The notes under the pieces are model-generated. The model was not told where the DNA came from, searched no databases, and saw only the letters and a list, made by a program, of their open reading frames with translations. The position numbers and the translations under genes are program-made. Below, in pieces: positions 22,992-35,441 of a DNA stretch of 64,000 nucleotides; position 1 is the first letter of the stretch, and the number at the start of each line of letters is the position of its first letter. Source of the DNA: Heracleum sosnowskyi (taxonomy: Eukaryota > Streptophyta > Magnoliopsida > Apiales > Apiaceae); contig CM061238.1 of NCBI GenBank assembly GCA_030848705.1, forward strand, positions 48,337,133 to 48,401,132. The letters are read 5' to 3'.

Positions 22992-25900
22992 TGTAAGATC
23001 CGGGAAAAATTACGTGTTTATATTTGATGTGAAATGAAATTTTATTTTCATATCAAAATTTATTAAATGTTTTATCTGTTTAAATGCGTTGAGTTATTCG
23101 TTAAATGGTCAAAGATGTTATGTGAATATTTGTGGTGATTAGAAATTATTTTAAAAAGATGTCATCTATTTCATTTTATTTTAATTATCAAAAAGAAAAA
23201 TTATTCTGTACCCTAACTATTCGGAAAATTGGTATATCGTTCGTACCAATATTTCATTCATTAAAGTGGGAAATATTCGGAAACATTCGTAATAGAGGTA
23301 TTTTGGTTCGTATATCTATTATTAAACGATTCTTGTAGTTATCCATATATTCTGGATAATTATCGTCTCGTAAAACGTGTATTTTATTTATTCATATTAA
23401 AACTATCCATTGGATCAATATCGATCCAAAAATGTTGTTTGGTGTATTATTTTCTATTTAATCTAAAAAGGTGTATCGTACATTATTTTGAGTATAATTA
23501 AGCTTATTTATCGTTAAATATCTAAAAATCTCTGAACCGTGTTCTTCGTGTTCTTGAGAATCAAACACAAATTTGAAGGCGTTACCGGAATCCGTTTTCA
23601 ATGTTCTTGCAATCAAATCGAAGCTCTCATCACCCTCTATCCAAATCCATCATCAAAATTTATGTGGGTATGATTTTTTGATTTTGCCTAATTTTAATAA
23701 TTCGAATTTTTATTTTTAATTTGGGGAAATCTGTATTATTGATTGTTCTTGATAATTGGTTGTTTAAATGGATTGTATGTGTTGTGGTGAATGTATTGAT
23801 GATTTTTAATCGAATTTTTGAGGTGTAAATCGAGTTGACCGGATTTTGTAGAGCTCACCGGATTTTTTTTTATATTTTAGCCGAAACTTTGATAGGTTGA
23901 ATAAAGCTTGAATACGTTTACACCATTGTTTAGATCGTGAGATAATAAATCGATTCATGTAAACAAAACTGAGGTTGGTGGTTGTTTTATGGTGGCCGGA
24001 AAGCGGTGGCCCGCCGGCGGCGGGAGGATTTACGCCGTTTCGGTGTGATTTTGTGGATTGTTGATTCGTTTTGGTTTGCTGCAGTGTTGTTGATGTTGTT
24101 GGGGTCCAAGGGTGAAGGAATCGAAGGTTTTCCGGTGGCCGGACACCGACCGGAAACTGGGAAACCCAGTTTTCCGGTGGGTCGTTCTTGGCGACCCGGA
24201 AAATTTCTTGGCAACCCGTTTTCAAACCCCAACCCGACCCGGTTTGATCCAGAAAACCCTAATTAAATTTCAGAAAACTGTTTTTGGATTTTATTTTTAA
24301 AAATAATTCAAAAATAGTTTAAAAATTCTAAAAATCATATTTTTTATTTAAAAAATACATTTTATTATTCAAAAAAATTTATGAATTTATAAATATTTAT
24401 TTAAATTCGAAAATTGATTAAATTTAATTATTTTATTTATTTTTGATTAATAATTAATTCATTTGATTAATTGATTAATTTTAATAATCAGTTAATTCTA
24501 TTAAATAATTATTAATTAAATCTAATTAATTTAAATTAGATTTAATTATTTTCTTGGCTTGGTTTTATTCATACAAATTTGTTTAAGTGATGGAATTAGT
24601 CAATTAATTTTATATTAATTGATTAAATTGTTTTTAAATCTTTATATTGGGATAAATAATCCGATTTTTGATCTAAAAATATTTCGAGGTTTAATTCCTT
24701 TGAAATGAGAGTCGAATATTTTTCTAAAATTATTTCTTGGACGTTACGAGACTTATGTGATTTATTTATCGCAATTAAATGACAATGTGTGTTACGTGAA
24801 ATACGTGAATTATCTAGTTAGTGAGTCATAAATACGAATAAGTGATTGGAGGAGACTTGTTTAAATATTTTTGTCGTGTCTAATATTATCACGAGGGGTA
24901 GTTGGAATAGAAATTTTTCAGTATTGTTAGAAAATGAGATTTACGAGACCGTTGACTTAGATGTTGACTTTTATAGTATAGAGATTTTCGACGAACGTGA
25001 TACGTGGGTTATTCATTTAGTTAATAGTGATAATTCTATCTATTGAATATGGTTATCTAGGCAACAAGGGCTATTGTACAAGACGATCCAGATTACCAAG
25101 ACATGTTAAATGAAGGAAGTCGGAGATATCGACGTGTGGATTCAAAACGGTAGGATCAGATTAGTGGTGTTCACAAGAGCGTTAAATCAAAGAATGACGG
25201 AAATAGAGAATCGTGCTATAAGGCAGAATAAAGAGGGAATCGTATTATCTCAGCCTTACGAAATAGCTAAGGACCAGAGGCAAGTGTTTATACCCTTGCT
25301 TATTATTTGAGTGATATTCTATTTTAATTATTATTATGCAATTGGCATACTCTTCACTAAATTTTAAATGATTATTCTTTTGCATTGAATTGCAAGTATT
25401 TTATTTAATCTCGTAAATTGACGAGTATTCTTTCATACCTTTTGAGGTCAGATTTATATTTCCATATTAATTGAGAAAAGTATATTTATTATGTTGAAAC
25501 GATTTAAAAGATAGTTGTGGGACATATGTAAATACTTTCTTTCGAAAATCTTGATTTAAAAATATTAGGTTGGAATGTTGTCAACCCTAGATGAGTGGGA
25601 ACTTGTGAACCCGATGAGGGTAAAAGTGTTATTTTAAATTCTGAAGTTGCGGTACTTGTTCTACAAGTATTCTATTTTTTCATCTTGCCCTATGCAAGTA
25701 ATATTATCATTTCTTGTTGATGCGATTATCTAATCCAGTCCCTGATTCGAACTCATAATGCTTGTTTCATATCAGACTTAACTTTGTTGAGCATGTTATT
25801 GTTTATTCTCCATTATTCCCCCCATTGTTGCATCGATCTCGTCGATGTTTATTGTATTGTCACTTTTCATGTGCACCTCCCACTATTGTGTCGATCTTGT

Positions 25901-27252
25901 CGATACTAGATTGTATTGTTATTCTTTATTGATTCTTCATAGTTGAGTTGTTTCCTGGAACGTGAGTTTTCCAACAACTGTTGTATTAAGGTTGTCGATT
26001 CTTCCGACACCTGATTGTCGTAACAAGGTTGTCGATTGTACCGACACCTGGCGTATAGGATATAGAATTGGAATGTTTTTAAAGAGACCAGTAATGGTCG
26101 GACCAGATTTATGGTCGGAAGAAGTTAAGGCCAAGATGGCCAAGGATCCTAGATGTAGGACCTTGCTGTGTGCATTGTCCGGGGTTAGTGCGTGACTGAT
26201 CAGCAGCCTAACCTTGTGTTTTTAAAAATAAAATAGAAGTCCAATTCTAATTCAAATATTGAACTCGAATCGTCTAGTAGCCACTTCCTTATGGCATTTC
26301 ATTATTGTCGGAATTATCAGAACATATTCTATTCTTATCAGAAATTATATATGTTACCATTATTGTTGGTTTCAGAAGGCGTTGTGAATATATTGAAGTC
26401 GTGAAGTACGTTTTGTCTTCCATGGCCGAGCGCGTTGGGTCATTCTTATTTTTTTTTTATTCTACTCTTCCAGAGTTGTTGGTTTCAGAAGATGTTGTGA
26501 ATGGAACCGTTATCTTTAAAAATAGTATTTTGGTATAAACTATGGTCTTGAAGACGTATGAGTTCATATTTATTTCATATTTTCTACATCCTATTGTAGA
26601 TATTTTGGTTCGGGTAACCGTGGCGACAAATATAAATTCCTTCGTGTTTTAAAACTATTTAGTTGCTAGAAGCTGAATGAGAAATTATGACGAATTACCA
26701 AACTTGATTTAAAAGTTTTAAGAGATTACAAATGTTTAAACCAAAAGCTTATTTTGGAAACTTTTTCTATTATACTTGATAATGCACCTGCTGAGCAATT
26801 CTTTCGCTCATACTTGCTTTCTTTATATTTTTAGCCTTTCAATAAGAAGGCATATTGGCGGGAGTTATCCGCGTAGCTGGGCAGAGAAGGAAGAAGATGT
26901 TAGTGTAAAGACGTTATGATGTAGAGTATTTAGAACTAGTGAAAGGTTATTGTATAAAGTGAATTATATTGTTTTTTAAATACTATGTTGTATCAGATTA
27001 GATTTTCCTGGTATACTTTTTGTCGAAATTATACTAGTGTTATAGGATTTATGTAAAGAGAATGGTTGTAAAGATGAAAAATTTGTGTAATGGAATTTTG
27101 GATTCTTGTTTCTAGCACTATAACCTTTAAAGATTCTTGGTAGAGTTGGGATTGTTGATGTATATTGTATTGGTTTAATATTGAACAGATTGTTTTATTT
27201 GAGAATGCAGAGTGACGACTAAATCCTTTGAACCCGGATTTGGGGCGTTACA
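22992..27252 (+). repeat. Right LTR of LARD-like element, 4.26 kb
   Basis: Starts TGTAAGATCCGGG directly after the purine tract and ends GGCGTTACA. It keeps the segment 23310-23880 that the left LTR lacks. It carries paired motifs GTCGATTCTTCCGACACC and GTCGATTGTACCGACACC near 25995 and 26030. Confidence 0.9.
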
Positions 27253-27461
27253 GGCCAACTGCTTCAATTTTTAATATCAGATTAATCTTTATGGGTACTT
27301 CTTTATCGAAATATTTGTAATATATTTTTAGAATTAATATATTATTTTAATTAATTATGAATAATTATAGATTTTATAATATGATAAATAAATATTAGTT
27401 AATAAATAAATAATAGAATCAGAATGATATATTATATAATATTATAATGAGAAATTATCAA
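27253..27461. other. AT-rich spacer
   Basis: Right target site and AT-rich sequence. Nothing else is recognised. Confidence 0.5.
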
Positions 27462-27740
27462 AAATACTACTTTTTCTAAGTTTTTCTGCAATTTTTTCAT
27501 TTTTTGAAAATATTTGCAAAAATACGGTCTGCAACCAGATGCAACCTTTTAAAAAATAATTTTAAAACAACTAAAAATTCAAAAATTTTGTTAGTAAGAG
27601 GGGGTGAGTGACGATGAATAAATCTTGCGATCTCAGGTTCTATCCTCTCATCTTTCAAAATTTTGGTATTTTTGCAAATATTTTGGTATATTTGCAAAAA
27701 ATTGAAAAAAACATAGTATTTTTGCAAAAAAAAAAAATTA
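27462..27740. mobile_element. Foldback/MITE-like element with ~70-bp inverted arms
   Basis: The left arm (CAAAAATACTAC..., GCAATTTTTTCATTTTTTG, ATATTTGCAAAAATAC) and the right arm (GTATTTTTGCAAATATTTTG, GCAAAAAATTGAAAAAAAC, TAGTATTTTTGC) are imperfect reverse complements around a centre of about 140 bp. No coding sequence. Ends and class are uncertain (possibly Mutator-type). Confidence 0.5.
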
Positions 27741-28080
27741 TGGTTGGGTATTTATAAAAAAAACCATATTATAATATTGAATTACATTTGATTTTTACTC
27801 CAATTAATCCTCGATTTACCAATCGTGATTAATTAATAATTATAATTTAAATACAGTAATTTATTTATTAATATGAACAAGGTTTATTAGCACATGTTTT
27901 TTTACTTTGGATTAGAATACGCATATCTTGCATTGTTGATGAAGAATAAGATCGTATTTCCAAAAAAATGGTATATGGGGCATGTAATCATGAATAACGA
28001 GCATTGAAGACAATCTCTCAAGTAATTTTGTGTTGACTATCATAATCAAATTTGTTTTATATTTTAAAATGACTAAAATT

Positions 28081-28113
28081 ATCGTTCGGTGTGTAGCACG
28101 GATAAAATACTAG
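28081..28113 (+). mobile_element. Helitron 3' terminus (plus strand)
   Basis: Imperfect hairpin CGTTCGGTGTGTAGCACGG, then ATAAAATACTAG. CTAG at 28110-28113 is the terminal tetranucleotide. The matching 5' end was not located. It may lie left of the LARD-like insertion or be lost. Confidence 0.5.
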
Positions 28114-28678
28114 TTAAGGATAACAACTTATCTTTTTCAACAACAACAAAAAAGGCCTTACCAAATAATTGCGATAAAATACATCAAAATTTTATATAAT
28201 AAGTTTTAGTAACCTTATCTATCATCTATTTGATATGAAATATTTAACAATTATGATTTGAGTGTCCACAAATTATAGATGAATAAATTATCGATAAAAT
28301 TTTCAATTTATCTTTAATATAATAATGTAGATATAAATATAACAATGTAAAGATTTTATATTACATTGCGTTGCGTGTGATGCAATTCCATGGTTGGACT
28401 TTGAAAGGGAAAATATCTAAAACTATGCAAAATGGAAAGGGGCATGAGGAAACACTAGAAATCTAGAAGACAGGTGTGTAGGTGGGGTAAATGTATGGGC
28501 CAAAAACGGACGACCAAAATCACCTAACCAAACACAGCCCAAGCCGTCCAAACCCTCATAGCCTTCCACGTGTCCATTATTTTAAACACAAAGACAATGA
28601 CATAAGCATCCGAATCCACCTCCAAAAAGCCCATGATTAGTCCACTTTGTGTTTCCGCCCAAAATGGAAAGTTATTAA

Positions 28679-28785
28679 GGACACCTGGCAGTTTATTACT
28701 CTATTTAAATTCATCATAGGGGACACCTGGCAGTTTATCATTTATATACTCCATTCATTATATAGGGACATCTGGCAGTTTATTA
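28679..28785. repeat. Three tandem copies of a ~43-bp unit
   Basis: GGACACCTGGCAGTTTAT starts copies at 28679 and 28721, and GGACATCTGGCAGTTTAT at 28766. Confidence 0.9.
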
Positions 28786-28893
28786 TTTACCTACACGTCA
28801 ACTATGTTTCTATAGCTGATGTGTGAGCTTCATTTTAGAGTCGTTTTCAAAGTTTCAATTTTTCTGTTTTGTTTAAATTTTACATTTTAATTA

Positions 28894-29151
28894 CTTCTTT
28901 CGTCCCTAATTTGTTGTCATGTTTTGATTCAGCAGTCAAATTGATCAATTTTTTACTAATATTTACGTGTTCTTATTATATAACTTACAAAATCTGAAAA
29001 ATACCATATTAAAGTAGATTAAATGTATTTTTTAATGATATAATTTTTATTATACTTTTTTATTTATATTATATATGTAATATTTGTTCAAAATTTGATC
29101 AATTTAATCATTCAAAAATTAAATATAACAACTAATAAGAAATGGAGGGAG
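28894..29151. mobile_element. Stowaway-type MITE
   Basis: CTTCTTTCGTCCCTAATTTG at the left is inverse to TAAGAAATGGAGGGAG at the right. TA flanks are at 28892-28893 and 29152-29153. Confidence 0.75.
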
Positions 29152-30181
29152 TAATTAATTTTGATATATAAATTAAAAATGATTATGGTGTAGAAATGTT
29201 AATAATTCTATCAGGTCAGACGGGTCTAACAGCCGTCTGGAACGTAAGACTGAGAGAGTAGAGGATTTAGTTATAGTCAATGACGTGGAGAGAGTGCAAA
29301 CCGTTGAGATAAGGCCACGTGGAGTGATTTAAAAGAGTTATGATAATGTTTCTCTTCAGGAGGTGCAAGATCTAGTTTAATGGTCAATTATAGTGACACG
29401 TAAGCACGGAAGATTTTTAAATGGACCCACGCATCTGTTTACAATTATTTGAAATTATCAAAATACTCCTAACTATCCACGCAGTTGTAGTTAAGGTCAT
29501 CCTCCCCGGGTGTTTGAAATCGTGATTTAGGGGATTACTAACTCAAAATTATAAATTTGATTTCTCTGGGATGCATGAAAGTAATATGGGTTGTCATGCT
29601 CGATAGGTACAAGTGTGCTAACAGTTCATTGAATTAGTCAAAATGCGCGAAAGCAGATCCGAACACCAAATTATCAAAAAAAATAAAAAGAATCCTGCTC
29701 CCCTGTTATTGAAGGCTATTTCGCCGAAATTGTTTGACGAAGAGATATACAAAAACACGAAAACTGATGTTTATGTGAGGTTATTACGTCGCCTTATTTA
29801 CAATTAATTTTTTACTTCTTAATTTTGGTTATCCACAAATAAATGAATAATCTGTTAATTATCAAGGATTATCCATCAGCAATAATTATATTTTCTTAAC
29901 AAATTATATAACACTAGTAAATTGAATGATTAAACTATCATTCACATTATGAAATTTTAATCGATTAATCGAAAAGAAAATTGTATGCTAATGTAAAACT
30001 ACATACATATGTGTAGTGTCTTGAATTGCAAATTCTACTAAAATGATCTAAGTCGATCAACTTTCTTATCATTTTTACCTTAAAAAAAAGTTCTTATCAT
30101 TAAAATAGTTACTAACATTTTAATTATCCAAACTATCTTTATAAAAAGGAATGGTCCGGCTAATATATCTATCAATACCCT

Positions 30182-31033
30182 CTATAGATTTAATTGCGCA
30201 ATGATGGTCTGAGCTATAATTGTTTTATATAAAAATGGTCAACATATAATATTGAGCACCCGCATGACTTAGCTTTAATATTTTAGCCACCCGATTGCAT
30301 TTCGTCAAGTTTCGGTAACGGACGGACGTTAGTGGTAGAGGGGTAAAGTTGGAATTTCAATTTTTAACGGTTATTTTCCTACTTACATGTACATATATCT
30401 TCAATTGTCTATTACCAAATCCTAAATTTTGAAAGGTAAAATGAACTCCTTTATAAAGAAGAAAGAAGATTGTTACACATAAATTATGTCTTAGGGATGT
30501 TATTGTGGGAATTGGGATGTGGAGACAACTGCTCGGACTGATGTCAATACGGGTCGAAGATTTCTTAGTTGTGTTTTAGGAAGTCGTGGTTGTGAATTTT
30601 TCAGGTGGGTTGATGGATCCTGAGGTATGTTATTCTTTATACTCCTTGTACTTGTTAAGATCTTCTTTGGATCTGATTTTCGAAGTCATCTTCTCCTCGA
30701 TTTAATTGCAGTTTGAGATTTGCTTAGGTTAGGGTTTTAACGCGATCAGGGAAAGAGGGGAAATGAAGGATTTTTTTTCTGAGGGAGACTAAATGATAAT
30801 GTATACAATAATTGAAGGAATATAGGGTATTACTTTTTCTGATTTTACCATTCTATCCCTGAAACATATTTTAATTAGAAATAAAACTAACGTCTATTAC
30901 TGAAATTTGACGAAATGCAATCGGGCGGCTAAAATATTAAAGTTAAGTCATGCGGGTGCTCAATATTATATGTTGGCCATTTTTGTTCAAAAAAATTATA
31001 ATTGAGACCATCATCGTGCAATTAAGTCTATAC
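30182..31033. mobile_element. Pack-type TIR element (MULE-like) carrying a GRF zinc-finger exon
   Basis: Two inverted arms of about 150 bp, 30182-30345 and 30884-31033, are near-perfect reverse complements. Matching blocks include AACATATAATATTGAGCACC, CCCGATTGCATTTCGTC and ATGATGGTCT. Similarity continues weakly inward. No transposase is present. Between the arms is a gene fragment encoding a GRF zinc finger with a splice donor, and intron-like sequence. Long arms plus captured host exon fit Pack-MULE-type elements, but no clear target-site duplication was found. Confidence 0.7.
30486..30624 (+). pseudogene. GRF-type zinc-finger exon fragment
   Basis: The frame from ATG 30486 has a TAG at codon 3 (30492-30494). 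It then reads CYCG, TARTDVNTGRRFLSC, GCEFFRWVD. The Cys spacing and NxGRRF...C...FFRW order are those of GRF zinc fingers (zf-GRF), a nucleic-acid-binding domain often found in plant transposon-linked genes. A splice donor GAG^GTATGT follows at 30624/30625. In the GRF frame, TGA at 30621-30623 comes just before the donor, suggesting a further small indel. The fragment is therefore decayed, and its functional parent lies elsewhere in the genome. Confidence 0.75.
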
Positions 31034-32097
31034 TATACTATCTAATATCTATTTATATTATATTATAGTATCTACGAAACATTAAAAGTTTGGTCATCGA
31101 TCGATTGGTATTTCGTGATTTAAGTAATTATTCTTACTTACTTTTAAAAAATTATTATTAAATAATAACATTATTTATAATCAATTACATTTTCACCTAA
31201 AATACATTGTTTTTTCTATTGTTTCTAATAAAATCTCATCATTTTCTAAAAAAAATCATGGACAATTACCTCTTTCAACTAAAACATATTGTTTTTTTAA
31301 TTTTACTTACTAAAATCCCTAATTTTCTAAAAATATCACGGGTAAGCGGTAAACCCTTACTTATTTATTTTAAAATCTATTTTAATAATTTATCAATACT
31401 TTTAATTACGGGAAATTACCTTTTTCAATTAAAACATGTTACTTTTTCTATTTTTCCTTACTTAAACCCCTCATTTGTCAAAAATATCACAGAAAAATCG
31501 TTATTTATTTTAAAATCTATTTTAATATTTTTAATTATTTAAAAATTTTTAACACGACTACTTATTTTTTTTAACAAATGCAATTAATAAAAATATTAAA
31601 ACGTAATATTCAGCTAAAGTACATTACCTATAACTTGGGTCGACCCTATCTATAAACAATTTATTTATAATCAATTGCTTTTTTCAGCTAAAGTACATTA
31701 CCTATTTTATCTATTTTTCTAACTAAAACAACTCATATTCTAAAAATAAAAGAGGTAACATATATATAAAATGGTAATATTATTACATATTTATAACTGA
31801 TTATCTTTTTCAGCTAAAACACAATATATGTTTTACATTTTCTAACTAAAACAACTCGTCTTCTAAACATAACACATGCAAAATAAATATGTAATGGTAA
31901 TATTATTATATATAATTATTAATAAATAACCACTTACTCTTTTCACCTAAACACATAATTTTTTTTTATTTTTTCTAACTTAAACAACTAATTTTTATAA
32001 AAGTAACACGAGCAACATATATATAGAAAGCTAATATAATTTTCTATTTTCTAATTTAAACAATTAATTTTCTAAAAATAACACGGCAACATATATA

Positions 32098-32116
32098 TGT
32101 GTGTGTGTGTGTGTGT
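32098..32116. repeat. (TG)n microsatellite
   Basis: About nine TG units following ATATATA. Confidence 0.9.
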
Positions 32117-32377
32117 AATATAATTTTATATAATTTTTAATAAGTAACTGTCCTTTTAAGAACATTGTGTGTTTTATATTTTTTAATTGAAATAAATCCG
32201 AATTAAAAATAACACGGGAAAAATATAGAAATAATGACAATGTTATTATATTAAACTTATAAAATCCATGTTTAATATAATTTTTTAATAATATTCAATT
32301 TAAATAAGATAATTAATAAAAAAATAAAAGTAATAGCATATGTTAAAATAAACTCGGCACATTACACGACACATATT

Positions 32378-32461
32378 TTGTATAAACTCAGCTGCTTACA
32401 CAGATATATATTGAAGAATTCTCTGGGTTTGTATAAACAAACTCAGCTGCTTACACAGATG
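32378..32461. repeat. Short direct duplication
   Basis: A block with AACTCAGCTGCTTACACAGAT occurs twice, near 32384 and 32440. Confidence 0.85.
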
Positions 32462-32775
32462 ATGCAAGAGAGCCTAAGTGTTTTTCTTTTAGCTCGATGC
32501 TCTTTTCATGTTTTCTATACTACACCATACAATCTTATATACATTGACTGTATGTTACAATCAAAACCTACAACATAATAAAATATTACATTTTTGGTTC
32601 TGTTTGTTCACATACTCAACTCTAAAGCTCTTCTATTCGGGAAATGCCTTGGCTGACATCACAGATAGACTTGGATAGTCCCAAAGAGTGCTTTCTGGTC
32701 AAGTGTGTTTCTGTCTTCAAGAATGACTAAGTTCATGCAATTTGACTTAGCTTCCAAGCCCACGTGATGCCTTGT

Positions 32776-33235
32776 CTATTTTCTTCTCGTAGCAGGTGTA
32801 GGTCTTGAAGATGCAACATCATTCTCATCAGCATGATCATGTGAGGTTGATCCTTGACTCAGAGAAACTCCCCCTGAGTTTATTGGGGTGGTAACTCTGT
32901 GTTGTGATCCACCTACGGATGCTCCATTTTGGCTTCCTACGGATGCTCCATTTGTCCCTTCTATAGATGGCTCATTTGAACTTGAGTTATCCATATTCGA
33001 GACAATCATTCTTGGAGGTACTGATTCATCCACATAATCATCATCTTCATCATCATAATAGAGACCTTCCACCTCATTCTCAAATCTGAGAGTTTCATGA
33101 AAACCCTCATCAGTAAGATCTTGTATTCTGGCATCATCAAAAACAACATGTACAGATTCCATAACAATGTTGATTATGTGATTAAAAACCCTGTAGGCTT
33201 TTCCAGCTGCATACGATCTTTTTGAGTTGATTTCC
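32776..33235 (-). pseudogene. Copia integrase-RT linker fragment (SIRE/Maximus-like)
   Basis: Read on the minus strand, the frame contains AYRVFNHIINIVMESVHVVFDD, the conserved end of copia integrase (A/K-YRVFN...V.ES..V.FD). It then runs into an acidic, Ser/Gly/Asn-rich linker (DDEDDDYVDES, SVGSQNGASVGGSQ) as in SIRE/Maximus elements upstream of RT. It stops at 32776 before any RT motif. The open frame extends upstream of the first Met to about 33235. It lies on the same strand and in collinear order with the gag fragment at 34554-35441, so both derive from one degraded element. Confidence 0.75.
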
Positions 33236-34553
33236 CAAACTGGACTTCTGAGATTCCATTACCAGATATAAAATCAAAGAAATGATTTATGGTCCAGCTT
33301 CTGAGTAGATGAGAGATCTGATCTTTGATAGGATGTCTTCTTGAGGTTGCAGAAGTAGATTAATACTTTATGAGAGATGCTCCCCCTGAGAGATGATCCT
33401 TATAGAAGGACCTTCAAGAATGAACTTGTGATTTCATGGTTGGCTGCTCATTATCTTCTACAGATGGTTGTCATTTCTTATGGAAGATAACCAGAAATGC
33501 ACGTAGAAGAGACCACCACTATCAGCTTCACCTTTACTTCCACTAACATACATCTTTTCTTCCACTCATCAATTCCCTGGGAACTTTTATCCACATGTCT
33601 GTTAAACTTAACGTCCAAGAGAGGGTTAAGTCTTTGATCATGGACTAAATGTTCATCAAGTTTGTCCCCAACGCAAATTCCCTGATCTCCTTTAGCTATG
33701 CTTCCAAGTTTTCCTTGGCTTGAGAAAGTGATAAGAGAAAATTGTTCGCTTCCTCTATTCACACAGTTTGATGAGTCCTCCTTTTAGTGCTTGTGTGATC
33801 AAGAAAACACTCTGGCTGCAATAAGTAGAAAATGCTACAACTTTCCAGAGCTCAATGAGTTATCCTGATTTTCCAAGAATAGTCCCTGCATTATTTGTCA
33901 TTTATTTCTTGAAACCTCTTCATAATAGACTCTTGAGCTAAATCATTGAGGAGATTTTATGTGCAGTGGCTGAAAGAGTTTATCAAACGTATGATCTGTC
34001 ATGTTCTTGATAGAGGTCTTCTCTTGCTTCCCTTGATGGCATGCATCCTTTAACCCATCCTTGGAAAAAACTTGGAGTTCCTCTTATCAAGATCCTTCCT
34101 TGAGACAGTTTCTGATGCACTGGTTACTGTAGACCTGGTTTTACCTTGTCACATAGAAGACAAGACGTACAATCCACCAATGCAGAGTTGTAATCAGCTG
34201 CATACACTCATCTATCAAGTGTCCAGTGTTAACCACTTCATTGTCTTTTTAGCTTTTGACAATGCAGGCTTGAAATACAAAGTTTACTTTGTCACATACT
34301 TTGACTGATACACAACAAGTTATGCTTATATCCATCAACTAGTGCTTCAACCCTAAATGATGACATTGTTTGCCGAAGTCATGCTGCATTCCTTAATCAT
34401 GACTACAAATATCATCTTTACAGACTGGTGGAAGGGCTACTTTCCTCTGAGCTTTCTATGAGAAGGATAGAAACTCTAGTATTGAGTCTAGAGCTTCCAT
34501 AGTCGAGGAGCCATGGCTTCTTTATTTTCCTCCTGCACACTTTCAAAACCGGA
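33236..34553 (-). other. Decayed interior of the copia fragment
   Basis: Between the gag and linker fragments. Only short frames are seen, and no protease or integrase core is recognisable. It likely contains rearranged or deleted copia sequence, though unrelated captured sequence cannot be excluded. Confidence 0.4.
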
Positions 34554-35441
34554 TCAAGCAGGCTTTGGTACCCAAGTTTCCTTGAGTTTTGACTTTTTAG
34601 CTTTTATGACTGTCATCTTCTCTTTCTGAACTTTGGGCTTCAAAGGATTCAAATCAATTTTATCCCTAGGTACTGGCTTTAGAAGATTGGCATCCATATG
34701 TTGCTCTGAAACATCGAAGTTTGATGCTCGACAAGGAAATGTTTGAGCATACAGATCATTCAAGTCAGGCATGCTCCATGACATTTGAGACATATTGAAT
34801 ACATACCAATATGGATGAGGAACAACTGGCATGTTGGCATATCTGGTTGAGTCTAGAGCATTATTAGCAAAAATGTGATGCATGACAGGCATATCAGTCA
34901 TAAGCAGTTGAGCAGACCTTGGTTGAACAGATTTGCAAGTAGTATACAAGTGATTCACACTACCACATCGAATACATGACCTTCTGGAAATACTTTCTTT
35001 TGAGAGGTAGCTGCTATTACTGTTAATCATTGTTGGTTCATTCTTGCTCTCATTTGCATCTGCCTTTGACCTTTCTTCCTTGATGGTTTTGCTGCTTATT
35101 GATTGAACACGGTTTTTGAAACCTGGTCCAAACTTCTTGCTTAATTTCTCTAGAGTCTGATTACTCATGAATGGTTTAACCATCGTCGGAGCAGTCTCCA
35201 CATCCTCTAGCTTCTTTTTATTGTAATTCCAGGGCTCCTTGCAAAATGTGTCCATTCCTTGAGTCTTGATAATGTTGGACACAGCGTAACTGGAATTATT
35301 CCACTTCGTAATAACTTCTTGTTCCCTTTTCAGCTGCTCTTTCAGAACCATTTCTCTTCTTAAGACACCTTCAAGTTCTTGTTTTGCATTTAGGCAATCA
35401 ACTTCTATTTTCTCAAACTCAGAGACTTGAGTTTCCAACAT
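34554..35441 (-). pseudogene. Copia gag C-terminal fragment with zinc knuckle
   Basis: A 295-codon minus-strand frame. The N part is a Glu/Lys-rich coiled coil (about residues 5-50, with QELEGVLRREMVLKEQLKRE). Mid-part Lys/Ser-rich sequence precedes the zinc knuckle CIRCGSVNHLYTTC (C-X2-C-X4-H-X4-C). The end, KLKETWVPKPA, is the segment that precedes protease in SIRE/Maximus-type copia elements. It stops there, so protease is missing. It lacks the gag N terminus and start context and is a fragment, not a gene. Confidence 0.75.

Larger units (their letters stand above)
17763..27252 (+). mobile_element. LARD-like non-autonomous gypsy element with very long LTRs (Tekay/Del type)
   Basis: Two long direct repeats (17763-21487 and 22992-27252), both starting TGTAAGATCCGGGAAA, flank 1.5 kb of internal sequence. 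The right repeat ends GGGGCGTTACA and the left GGGGCGTTATA. Flanking pentamers GGTCA (17758-17762) and GGCCA (27253-27257) match at 4 of 5, a decayed target-site duplication. After the left LTR, TTGGTTTTAGAGCAGGG resembles a degenerate initiator-Met primer site. The purine tract AAGGGGGGAAGGA precedes the right LTR. The TGTAAGATCC start with that tract is characteristic of Tekay/Del chromoviruses. Gag-pol is absent, so movement would need an autonomous relative. Confidence 0.85.
28114..30181. other. Gene-free stretch with small repeats and one MITE
   Basis: No supported coding frame. It contains a 3-copy tandem repeat (28679-28785), a Stowaway-type MITE (28894-29151), a G-box-like CCACGTGTCC near 28567, and a 7-bp-stem hairpin CAGACGG...CCGTCTG at 29217-29239. 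The rest is AT-rich and unrecognised. Confidence 0.55.
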
